Shown here: positions 1-5,244 of the stretch, piece by piece
Layout of the letters: each line of letters begins with the position of its first letter
Position numbering within the stretch: position 1 is the stretch's first letter
Assembly (NCBI GenBank): GCA_014729455.1
Contig: WJJW01000454.1
Coordinates: 1-5,244, forward strand
Length of the DNA: 5,244 bases
Source of the DNA: Candidatus Eiseniibacteriota bacterium
GTDB taxonomy: Bacteria > Eisenbacteria > RBG-16-71-46 > CAIMUX01 > VGJL01
Reading direction: 5' to 3'
Program-made: the position numbers and the translations under genes
The notes under the pieces: generated by a model
What the model was told of the DNA's origin: nothing
Databases searched by the model: none
What the model saw: only the letters and a program-made list of their open reading frames with translations

Positions 1-59
1 AACCCGCGAATATCAGCGTGACTCGTCGTCGAAGCGCCCGGCCTTCCTTGCCGACCCTT

Positions 60-100
60 GAAGAAACGGCGACCGCCCCCTCATCGAGAGGACGGTCGCC
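60..100 (-). terminator. Probable Rho-independent terminator of the protease gene
   Basis: The arms ggcgaccg (68-75) and cggtcgcc (93-100) form a perfect 8-bp stem, and the 17-base interior can pair further (ctc 80-82 with gag 86-88). Read on the minus strand, the stem is followed at once by GTTTCTTC, a U-rich run. It starts 39 bases past the protease stop codon. On the plus strand the following sequence (attgtaaaac) is a weaker tract, so the element most likely acts on the minus strand. Confidence 0.7.
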
Positions 101-138
101 ATTGTAAAACTAGATGCTTGACTCAGGGTCGTTCCATA

Positions 139-3100
139 TCACCGGAGAATCAGCAGTCGCTCCACGGCCGTCCGATCCGGGGCCGCCAGGCGCAGGAAGT
201 AGACGCCGGCGGGGAGCCGCCCCTGATCGATCCGAGCGGTGTGGATCCCGGCGTTCCGCCAGCCGCGATCGACCCGATCGACCCGCGCGCCGGTGACGTC
301 GTAGAGGTCCAGTTCGATCGAACCCGCCGCAGCCAGGCGGTAAGCGATCGTTCCGTCACCACGAAGGACCCCGGCCGACAGGGCCAGCGCGCTCGGCCCC
401 TCCTCCTGGATCCGGAGCGTCCGGTCGCCGTAGACGATCCCGCTCTCGCAGGCCATCGTGACGTGGTTGGCGGCGGGCTCGTAGGTGAAGGTCGGGTGCG
501 TCACGTCGGTCACCTCGAAGCACCACTCGCCGACGGGATTCTTCGTCTTGCCGGTCTCGAAGAACACCGTTCCGTCCGTCGCCGTCACGCCGCTGAAGTT
601 GTCCCCGACCGGCCCGGTAGCCGTCACGAACACGGTGGCGCCCGAGACCGGGGCCTCGGTCGCATCGAAGATGGTCACGGTGCACTGCCCGCTGTGGTTC
701 GGGCCCGCGATCTTGCGGTCGACGACCATGTCGTGGACGTGCATCACCGCAGAACCCTGCTCCTCCACGACGATGTAGTCGATCTTCGTTTCCGCGTCGG
801 AACCATAGGCGTTCGTCGCCGTCAGGGTGACCGTGTAGAGGCCCGGGGAGGCGTATTCGTGGGAGGGGTTCTGCACGGTCGAAGTTCCCTGATCGCCGAA
901 GTCCCAGCTCCAGGAGGTCGGGGCATTCAGAGACAGATCGGTGAACTGCACGGTGAGAGGAGCGTACCCCGACGTCGGATCGCCGACGAAGTCCGCCACC
1001 GGCGGCAGCGGATCGGAGGAGGACTCGATCGACATCGCGTCGACATGGATCGAATCGAGGGACTGATTGTCACGGTTCCGGTCGGTGTCGACGACGCGGA
1101 CCGTGACGACCCCGCTCAGATCGGACGGAAGCGAAGCGACGTACGTCTGCTCGGTCGCGCTGTCCACGACGAGGATCGGCGAGAACGCGGTCCCGTCGGT
1201 CGAGTACTCGAAGGAGAAATCGTCGTTGTCGGAGTTGTCCGGGCGAAAGGCCTCGACCGAGAAGGTCACCACCGTGCCGCCCGCCACGTTGAACTCCCAG
1301 CGATGTTCGAGCCGACTGTGCCACTTGCGGGGATGATCTTGGGAGGAGACCTCGGTGATCACCTCGTAGACGTCGTCGCTGCCATGCGTGTCGGTGTAGT
1401 CGCCGGTGACGGTCCCGTAGACCGGGATGTCGTTCTGAGCGAGCGCCACGGGAGAGGCCGGATCGACGTGGACGTAGCCGAGCTTGACCTCGTCGTCGCT
1501 GCCGCATGCGTTCGAGGCGGTCAGTGTGACCGTGTAGTCGCCTTCGGATGCGTAAGTGTGCGACGGATTCGCGTCGGTCTCGGTGCCGCCGTCGCCGAAG
1601 TCCCAGTCCCAGGAGGTCGGGTTGCCCGTCGTCGCGTCGGTGAACTGCACCGTCAGCGGGGCGGTTCCGCTGAGCGGGGTCCCCGTGAAGTCCGCGACCG
1701 GGACGGTGCCGACGCTGATGTAGTCGATCTTCGGTTCGGTGTCCGAGCCGCCCGGACCGGTCACGGTCAAGGTCACCGTGTAATCGCCCGGCGCGGTGTA
1801 GTCGTGGGTCGGGTTCTGCGCGGTAGAGGTTCCTCCATCTCCGAAGTCCCAGTCCCAGGAAGCGATCTCACCGGTGGACTGGTCGGTGAAGGTGACCGTG
1901 AGCGGCGCGCAGCCGCTCGTCGGTGTCCCCGTGAAGTCGGCGACCGGAGGGGGCGTCCCGGTGTTCACCGCCTCGTAGGCGTTGACCCGTCCCGCACCGA
2001 GCTTGCCGATGTAGGAGCCGTTGCAGCCCAGGTCGTCGATCGGATCGGCGGTCGCGTAGAGCTGCTGTGCGACCTGGCTGGCCGACCATCCGGGATTCTG
2101 CGACCAGATCAGCGCGGCGACCGACGCGGCCAGGGGCGTCGCCATCGAGGTGCCCGAGACGGTGGCGACGTAGTCGCCGCTCGGATCGTCGTGTACGTGG
2201 TAGAGGCTGACGATGTCGGTCCCGGGCGCGGAGATGTCGACCCAGGTCCCGTAGCTCGAGAAGCTCGACTTGCAGTCGTTCTGATCGGTCGAGGCGACAC
2301 TGATCACGTCGGAGCGGCCGCAGAGGAAGTCGGCGGTCTGGTTGTTGCTGTTGCCGGCCGCCTTGAAGACCAACCCACCGATGCCGGTGAAGTAGCTCAC
2401 CGCCGCGTCGATCCCTCCGCTGTTGGAAGACCCCCAGCTGCAGGAAGCGATCCGCGCGCCGTTGTCGGCCGCGTAGTAGAACGCCTCGGCGCAGAAGTCC
2501 ATGCGGACGTACCCGGCCTCCTGGCCGAAGTAACTGCCCGACCAGCCGACCCGACAGGCCATCACGCGCACGCCGTTGCCGAACTCCTCGAGCGCGCCGG
2601 ACCCGTATCCACCGCTGGGAGCGGCCGTGGCATAGCCGTTGTTGTTCATCGCCCCCACGTTCCCGGCGCAATGCGTCCCGTGGCCGTTGAAGTCGCGCGG
2701 GTCGTTGTCCTGGTTGTTGCAGTCCTCTCCGGTCCAGCAGCTGCTCACACCGTCGACGAAGTCGTAGCCGATCCAGTCGTCCACGTAGCCGTTGCCGTCG
2801 TCGTCGACTCCGGATGCGCCGTTCAGCTCGGCTTGGTTGATCCAGTTGTTGCCCCGGGCGGCTTCCGGGTTGGAGGAGGACGCATTCACGCCGCCGAGAT
2901 CCTTGTGGTAGTAGCGGACCCCGGTGTCCAGGATCGCGACGATGATCGCGGGGTCGCCGGTCTCGACGTCCCATGCCTCGGGGGCGTCCACGTCATGGTC
3001 GCTCGTCTGGTCGAGGTGCCACTGGTCGGCGAAGAACGTGTCGTTCGGAATCGCCGAGGTCGGGTGGATCCCGATCGGTTCGACCGATGCGATCGCACCG

Positions 3101-3474
3101 GCGTCGGCGAACGCCGCCATCACGGTCTCGATCGGGGTCGCCCCGTCGGTCCGGACCTTGTAGTGGGCGGCGAGCTGATCGATTCCACGTTCCTGTGCCC
3201 CGGGGAACTGGGGGCGGAGCTCGCGGACGCCGTTGCGCGTCGCGAGCAGATCCAGCTCCGGTAGGCCGGTCCGCTCGCCGCGGTCGAAGCTGGTCTCCGC
3301 GGGGGCGAGCACGGCGTCCTGGAAGACGACGATGAACTCGTCCGAGACGATGCCGATCTCGTTCGGCAGCTGGTCCGCCGGGATCCTCCCGGCCGACGGG
3401 ATCGGATCGGCGGCGATCGCCGATCCCCCGGCCACCATCAGGCTGATGAAAGCGATGAACACGGGCTTGCTCAT
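139..3474 (-). CDS. Secreted multidomain subtilisin-family (S8) serine protease with PKD repeats and C-terminal FlgD/T9SS-like domain
   Basis: Exported endopeptidase of 1111 residues. Residues 1-21 form a signal peptide (K3, hydrophobic core, A-x-A cleavage near 21), followed by a propeptide to about 150. The S8 catalytic domain spans about 151-505, with Asp183 in DTGV, His265 in GHGTHCAG, oxyanion Asn375 in AAGN and Ser443 in GTSMATP, so it should be active. An acidic loop at 223-233 (DDDGNGYVDD) looks calcium-binding. The catalytic part has nine cysteines, including C246/C252, suggesting disulfides. Then come PKD domains (about 510-590 and 591-672), a beta-rich module with an LEHRW motif (673-820), a third PKD (824-905), an Ig-like module starting MHVHD (908-1023) and a C-terminal beta-sandwich (1027-1111) with LYDVTGARV and LPAGVYFLRL motifs, as in FlgD-Ig/T9SS type A tails. 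The frame stays open upstream to 3705, but the signal peptide and an AGGGGG ribosome site fix the start at ATG 3474. Likely role: extracellular protein degradation; the substrate is not evident. Confidence 0.93.
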   Translation of the reverse strand: MSKPVFIAFISLMVAGGSAIAADPIPSAGRIPADQLPNEIGIVSDEFIVVFQDAVLAPAETSFDRGERTGLPELDLLATRNGVRELRPQFPGAQERGIDQLAAHYKVRTDGATPIETVMAAFADAGAIASVEPIGIHPTSAIPNDTFFADQWHLDQTSDHDVDAPEAWDVETGDPAIIVAILDTGVRYYHKDLGGVNASSSNPEAARGNNWINQAELNGASGVDDDGNGYVDDWIGYDFVDGVSSCWTGEDCNNQDNDPRDFNGHGTHCAGNVGAMNNNGYATAAPSGGYGSGALEEFGNGVRVMACRVGWSGSYFGQEAGYVRMDFCAEAFYYAADNGARIASCSWGSSNSGGIDAAVSYFTGIGGLVFKAAGNSNNQTADFLCGRSDVISVASTDQNDCKSSFSSYGTWVDISAPGTDIVSLYHVHDDPSGDYVATVSGTSMATPLAASVAALIWSQNPGWSASQVAQQLYATADPIDDLGCNGSYIGKLGAGRVNAYEAVNTGTPPPVADFTGTPTSGCAPLTVTFTDQSTGEIASWDWDFGDGGTSTAQNPTHDYTAPGDYTVTLTVTGPGGSDTEPKIDYISVGTVPVADFTGTPLSGTAPLTVQFTDATTGNPTSWDWDFGDGGTETDANPSHTYASEGDYTVTLTASNACGSDDEVKLGYVHVDPASPVALAQNDIPVYGTVTGDYTDTHGSDDVYEVITEVSSQDHPRKWHSRLEHRWEFNVAGGTVVTFSVEAFRPDNSDNDDFSFEYSTDGTAFSPILVVDSATEQTYVASLPSDLSGVVTVRVVDTDRNRDNQSLDSIHVDAMSIESSSDPLPPVADFVGDPTSGYAPLTVQFTDLSLNAPTSWSWDFGDQGTSTVQNPSHEYASPGLYTVTLTATNAYGSDAETKIDYIVVEEQGSAVMHVHDMVVDRKIAGPNHSGQCTVTIFDATEAPVSGATVFVTATGPVGDNFSGVTATDGTVFFETGKTKNPVGEWCFEVTDVTHPTFTYEPAANHVTMACESGIVYGDRTLRIQEEGPSALALSAGVLRGDGTIAYRLAAAGSIELDLYDVTGARVDRVDRGWRNAGIHTARIDQGRLPAGVYFLRLAAPDRTAVERLLILR
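760..1005 (-). repeat. Third PKD domain repeat unit in the protease
   Basis: Encodes protease residues 824-905, from PPVADF to DYIVV. The core reads SWSWDFGDQG, against SWDWDFGDGG in the other two copies. At DNA level the 13-base string gccgaagtcccag (895-907) recurs exactly in the second copy (1594-1606). This unit is separated from the tandem pair by a beta-rich module of about 150 residues. PKD domains are beta-sandwich spacers or binding modules, common in secreted proteases and polysaccharide-degrading enzymes. Confidence 0.85.
1459..1947 (-). repeat. Tandem pair of PKD domain repeats in the protease
   Basis: Two adjacent units encode residues 510-590 (1705-1947) and 591-672 (1459-1704). 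Both begin with PVADFTGTP, contain APLTV and the hallmark WDWDFGDGGT, and continue to DYTVTLT. They follow the catalytic domain directly after a TPPP linker. Each copy carries one cysteine the other copies lack at that place (C522 in SGCAPL, C657 in NACGSD), which could pair or be free. Boundaries are judged from the repeated motifs and may be off by a few residues. Confidence 0.85.
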
Positions 3475-3484
3475 GATTCGGATA

Positions 3485-3490
3485 CCCCCT
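3485..3490 (-). promoter_or_regulatory. Ribosome binding site of the protease
   Basis: On the minus strand AGGGGG lies 10 bases before the ATG at 3474. It supports this start over in-frame upstream starts as far as 3705, whose translation would add 77 residues with no export signal at the front. Confidence 0.6.
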
Positions 3491-3560
3491 GGGTCAGTGG
3501 TGACGGCGCACTCTACGGGCCCCGCCACGCGGCCGTATCGATCCCTGGCTGCACGGAGCG

Positions 3561-3587
3561 GGGGCTCCCCCGGACGCGGGGAGCCCC
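3561..3587. repeat. Strong GC-rich inverted repeat upstream of the protease
   Basis: The arms ggggctcccc (3561-3570) and ggggagcccc (3578-3587) are perfect 10-bp complements around a 7-base loop. No T-run follows on either strand and no gene ends here, so it is not a standard terminator. It lies 87-113 bases upstream of the protease start. If transcription begins further out, it would be a stable hairpin in the 5' leader, able to affect message stability or readthrough. Function is inferred; the structure is visible in the sequence. Confidence 0.6.
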
Positions 3588-3624
3588 TACCCCCATGACA
3601 GGTCGGAAGGAGGGGTCGATTGAT

Positions 3625-3646
3625 ACGTTCGCGGTCGTTCGAACGT
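3625..3646. repeat. Inverted repeat / candidate operator in the divergent region
   Basis: The arms acgttcg (3625-3631) and cgaacgt (3640-3646) match perfectly around 8 bases. Nested inside is a perfect 10-bp palindrome, cgttcgaacg (3636-3645). Overlapping dyads of this kind suit a dimeric regulator and could act on either divergent gene. No regulator gene is next to it, and no known consensus is matched with confidence. Confidence 0.4.
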
Positions 3647-3664
3647 CCGTGCAGACCGCATCCA

Positions 3665-3691
3665 CGAACCGGTTGCCCTGGAGCCGGTTCG
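3665..3691. repeat. Inverted repeat overlapping the candidate rightward promoter
   Basis: The arms cgaaccgg (3665-3672) and ccggttcg (3684-3691) are perfect 8-bp complements with an 11-base spacer. The proposed -35 element lies in the spacer, and the right arm falls between the -35 and -10 boxes. A protein bound here would probably block the promoter. It shares the CGAAC/GTTCG core with the dyad at 3625-3646, suggesting one binding protein, though that is inference. Confidence 0.4.
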
Positions 3692-3701
3692 GGAGGATAC
3701 T
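3673..3701 (+). promoter_or_regulatory. Candidate sigma70-type promoter for the small membrane protein
   Basis: TTGCCC (3673-3678) and GATACT (3696-3701) each match four of six consensus bases and are separated by the ideal 17 bases. Transcription would start near 3708, giving a leader of about 45 bases before ATG 3753. It would also leave almost no leader for the alternative GTG at 3711. Promoter rules in this lineage are uncertain. Confidence 0.4.
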
Positions 3702-3740
3702 CCACGTCGCGTGAAGAAGAGGACGCCGGAACACGAAAAC

Positions 3741-3746
3741 GGAGAT
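3741..3746 (+). promoter_or_regulatory. Ribosome binding site deciding the start of the small membrane protein
   Basis: GGAGAT ends 6 bases before ATG 3753, close to ideal spacing. The alternative in-frame GTG at 3711 has only gggagg at 3691-3696, 14 bases away, and would add a charged 14-residue front. The ATG is preferred. Confidence 0.55.
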
Positions 3747-3752
3747 CGCGAC

Positions 3753-3941
3753 ATGGCGGAATCGGGCGACAGAGAGGACCGGAGCACCTGGGCGGTCGGC
3801 GGGGGGCTGTTCCTGGGAATCGGGGTGGGGTTCTTCTTCCTCAAGCACTCGGCGCTCGCCTTCAGCGGCTGCCTTCTCGCCGGCCTGGGACTCGGTCTCC
3901 TGCTGACGGCCATCCTCTCCGCCTTCACGAAGGGTCGGTAG
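3753..3941 (+). CDS. Small two-helix membrane protein of unknown function
   Basis: A 62-residue protein. It has a short charged N-terminus (MAESGDREDRSTW), then two hydrophobic segments at about 14-30 and 34-57, separated by a KHS turn, and a basic tail (KGR). The helices are rich in glycine (GGGLFLGIGVG and AGLGLGLL), allowing close helix packing, so a hairpin or oligomer in the inner membrane is plausible. I do not recognise a named family. An in-frame GTG at 3711 would give 76 residues, but the ribosome site and candidate promoter favour ATG 3753. It diverges from the protease across 278 bases and converges on the gene to its right with a 15-base gap, so it is probably a single-gene unit. 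No catalytic motif is visible. That it is a real gene is supported by start signals, coherent membrane topology and the clean fit between neighbours. Confidence 0.7.
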   Translation: MAESGDREDRSTWAVGGGLFLGIGVGFFFLKHSALAFSGCLLAGLGLGLLLTAILSAFTKGR

Positions 3942-3956
3942 CGAAGCGGCTCTGCC

Positions 3957-5244
3957 TCAGCGCGACAGGTCGTAGAGATACAGCGCCGCGCCCGGCGCCT
4001 CGATCCGCTGGAGCCGCGCCCCCAACCGATCCAGCTGTGCGCGGAAGACCCGTTCCTCGTCGACTCCGTGCCGGTTGATCGTGTGGCTGAAGAGGATCCA
4101 GACCCGGCGGGATCCTTCCAGGCTCCGCAGGTCCTCCGCGTATGGAACCCAGTAGGAAGGATCGGTCCGGCCGTAGATCGGGTCGGACGGTCCCTCCCCG
4201 TCGGGCTCCACCCATCCGCCTTGGAACGGACGCGCGCTGATCCCGAACCGCGCCTCGACCTCCTCCAGTCCGAACCGGTCGCGGTAGAACGAGAACGCGG
4301 GCACGGCCGCGTAGTAGACGTAGATCCGATCCCCCTCTTCGTGCGCCTGCGCCATGTGCGCGAGCAACGGCCGGATCTCCTCGAGCCTGCGCGGGAAGAA
4401 GACCGTCTCCACTGCGCCCCGCGCCGGGAAGTAGAGCAGCGCGACCGCCAGGATCCAGACCGCCGGCCGCACCAGGCGGGGGAGCCGGCCCCGGATCGCC
4501 TCCCACCCCGCGCCGATCAGGAAGGCGAAGTTCGGCGCGAGGAAGAGGATCAACCGGCCCTGGAACGGGACCTTCCCGAACGCGGCGGCTCCGAGGGCGA
4601 CCAGCGCCGGGACCCCCAGGATCGCCAGGACGCGCGGAACGCGCGCGGCCAGGACCAGAACCCCGACCGCGAAGACCGGAAATGCGATCCACGGCTCCGT
4701 GAATCCGAGGGGGGATTCCATCGCCGCCAGGAACCGCCCCCCGATCCAGCGCGCGGCGACGAGGATGCCCCCCTCCTCGGGAGCGAAGCCGGCCCACCAG
4801 TGGTCCCGCAGGAAGTCGCTGCCGATGAACCGGCGGATGTTGACCACGTACATCAGCGCGAACGAGGCGACCCAGCCCGCGCAGACGGCGGTCATCCGCA
4901 GGCAGCGGTCGACGTCGCGGCGGCTCGCGCAGCGGAACAGGACGATCCCGCCGAGGCCCGCCAGCACGAAGACGGAGGGATGAGAGAGCCAGACCGCGGC
5001 CATCCCCGCGACCGCCAGCAACGCCATCCACCCGGCGGTCAACGCCCGCCGCCCCGTCTTCAGGAACAGCGAGGTGAGCAGGAGAGCCACGAACAGATCG
5101 ACCGAGTACTGCTTCGCCTCGATCGCGAACCGCACCGTCGGACCGGAGAAGGCGACCAGCGCGATCCCCAGCGCGGCCGCCGCGGGCGGAACCAGCGCCC
5201 GCGCGATCGGGATCGCCAGCAGCAGCGCCCCCACGCTGCAGAGG
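3957..5244 (-). CDS. Family 39-type glycosyltransferase-like membrane protein, N-terminus missing (partial)
   Basis: The reading frame runs off the right edge, leaving at least 428 residues of the C-terminal part. Position 5234 carries an in-frame GTG, but the codons before it stay open, so the true start lies outside. Numbering from that GTG, hydrophobic segments lie at about 3-30, 46-58, 66-100, 114-132, 182-218, 227-243 and 258-270. Residues 39-46 (EAKQYSVD) followed by SHPSVFVLAG (84-93) resemble lipid-linked-sugar glycosyltransferases of the GT39/ArnT/RgtA-D type, as does GRLILFLAPN (226-235). Residues 271-425 form a soluble domain, probably outside the membrane, with DRIYVYY and VWILFSH strands. 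Such enzymes move sugars from polyprenyl-phosphate carriers to lipids, polysaccharides or proteins. The acidic catalytic residues usually sit in the first external loop, which would be in the missing part, so activity and acceptor cannot be judged. It could instead be a related membrane protein of unknown function. Confidence 0.75.
   Translation of the reverse strand, partial: LCSVGALLLAIPIARALVPPAAAALGIALVAFSGPTVRFAIEAKQYSVDLFVALLLTSLFLKTGRRALTAGWMALLAVAGMAAVWLSHPSVFVLAGLGGIVLFRCASRRDVDRCLRMTAVCAGWVASFALMYVVNIRRFIGSDFLRDHWWAGFAPEEGGILVAARWIGGRFLAAMESPLGFTEPWIAFPVFAVGVLVLAARVPRVLAILGVPALVALGAAAFGKVPFQGRLILFLAPNFAFLIGAGWEAIRGRLPRLVRPAVWILAVALLYFPARGAVETVFFPRRLEEIRPLLAHMAQAHEEGDRIYVYYAAVPAFSFYRDRFGLEEVEARFGISARPFQGGWVEPDGEGPSDPIYGRTDPSYWVPYAEDLRSLEGSRRVWILFSHTINRHGVDEERVFRAQLDRLGARLQRIEAPGAALYLYDLSR

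Noticed and set aside
1868..2974. A 368-codon minus-strand frame overlapping the protease catalytic region
   Set aside because: It is a shifted frame of the protease with extreme arginine content and no domain. The protease frame carries the conserved motifs over the same bases.
58..3264. A very long open frame of 1068 codons on the plus strand opposite the protease
   Set aside because: It is antisense to a protein with intact catalytic motifs, begins at a TTG inside the terminator region, and its translation is low-complexity Arg/Val/Gly/Asp-rich sequence with no recognisable domain. High GC at third positions of the real gene removes stops from the opposite frame.
3619..3625. TATCAA as a -10 box for leftward transcription of the protease
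   Set aside because: No reasonable -35 match is found at 15-19 bases upstream on the minus strand, so a sigma70 promoter cannot be supported there.
3625..3691. LexA/SOS-type box built from CGAAC and GTTCG
   Set aside because: A Gram-positive-type LexA box needs CGAAC, four bases, then GTTCG. Here the close pair is in the opposite order, and the only CGAAC-to-GTTCG pairs are separated by far more than four bases.
3475..3705. N-terminal extension of the protease to a GTG at 3705
   Set aside because: The extra 77 residues are Pro/Arg-rich, would bury the signal peptide and would cover the dyads and hairpin. The ATG at 3474 has a ribosome site and begins a proper signal peptide.
3925..5031. A 368-codon minus-strand frame overlapping the glycosyltransferase-like gene
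   Set aside because: Its translation is Arg/Gly/Pro-rich with no membrane segments, whereas the frame ending at 3957 gives a coherent membrane protein.
1..5244. CRISPR array, tRNA, rRNA, insertion sequence or prophage
   Set aside because: No regularly spaced short repeats, no cloverleaf-like or rRNA-like stretch, no transposase or phage gene and no terminal inverted repeats were seen. The only sizeable repeats are the PKD-encoding units.

Overview
The window is GC-rich bacterial DNA. It holds two complete genes, one gene cut by the right edge, and a short divergent control region. The large secreted protease ends in a FlgD/T9SS-type C-terminal beta-sandwich and carries PKD repeats. That pairing, together with high GC, suggests a GC-rich member of the FCB-like lineages (Candidatus Eisenbacteria or a relative). 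This placement is inferred from protein style; there is no rRNA or other marker gene here.

Layout. Positions 1-138 are non-coding and hold a hairpin followed by a U-rich stretch, a good intrinsic terminator for the gene to its right. Positions 139-3474 (minus) encode a 1111-residue exported subtilisin-family (S8) protease: signal peptide, propeptide, catalytic domain with an intact Asp/His/Asn/Ser set, two PKD domains, a beta-rich module, a third PKD domain, an Ig-like module and a C-terminal FlgD/T9SS-like domain. Positions 3475-3752 are a divergent intergenic region with a strong GC hairpin, several GTTCG/CGAAC dyads and a plausible sigma70-type promoter facing right. Positions 3753-3941 (plus) encode a 62-residue membrane protein with two predicted helices. 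Positions 3957-5244 (minus) are the C-terminal part of a polytopic membrane protein that looks like a family 39-type glycosyltransferase. It converges on the small gene with a 15-base gap and lacks its N-terminus because the window ends.

How the genes relate. The protease is exported and probably ends up extracellular or on the cell surface. The small membrane protein and the glycosyltransferase-like protein would sit in the inner membrane. Each gene appears to be its own transcription unit: the first two diverge and the last two converge, so nothing shows a shared pathway. I see no CRISPR array, tRNA, rRNA, insertion sequence or phage gene, and no clear sign of a new multi-gene system. The most unusual points are the protease architecture with its mosaic PKD repeats and the cluster of dyads in the divergent region.
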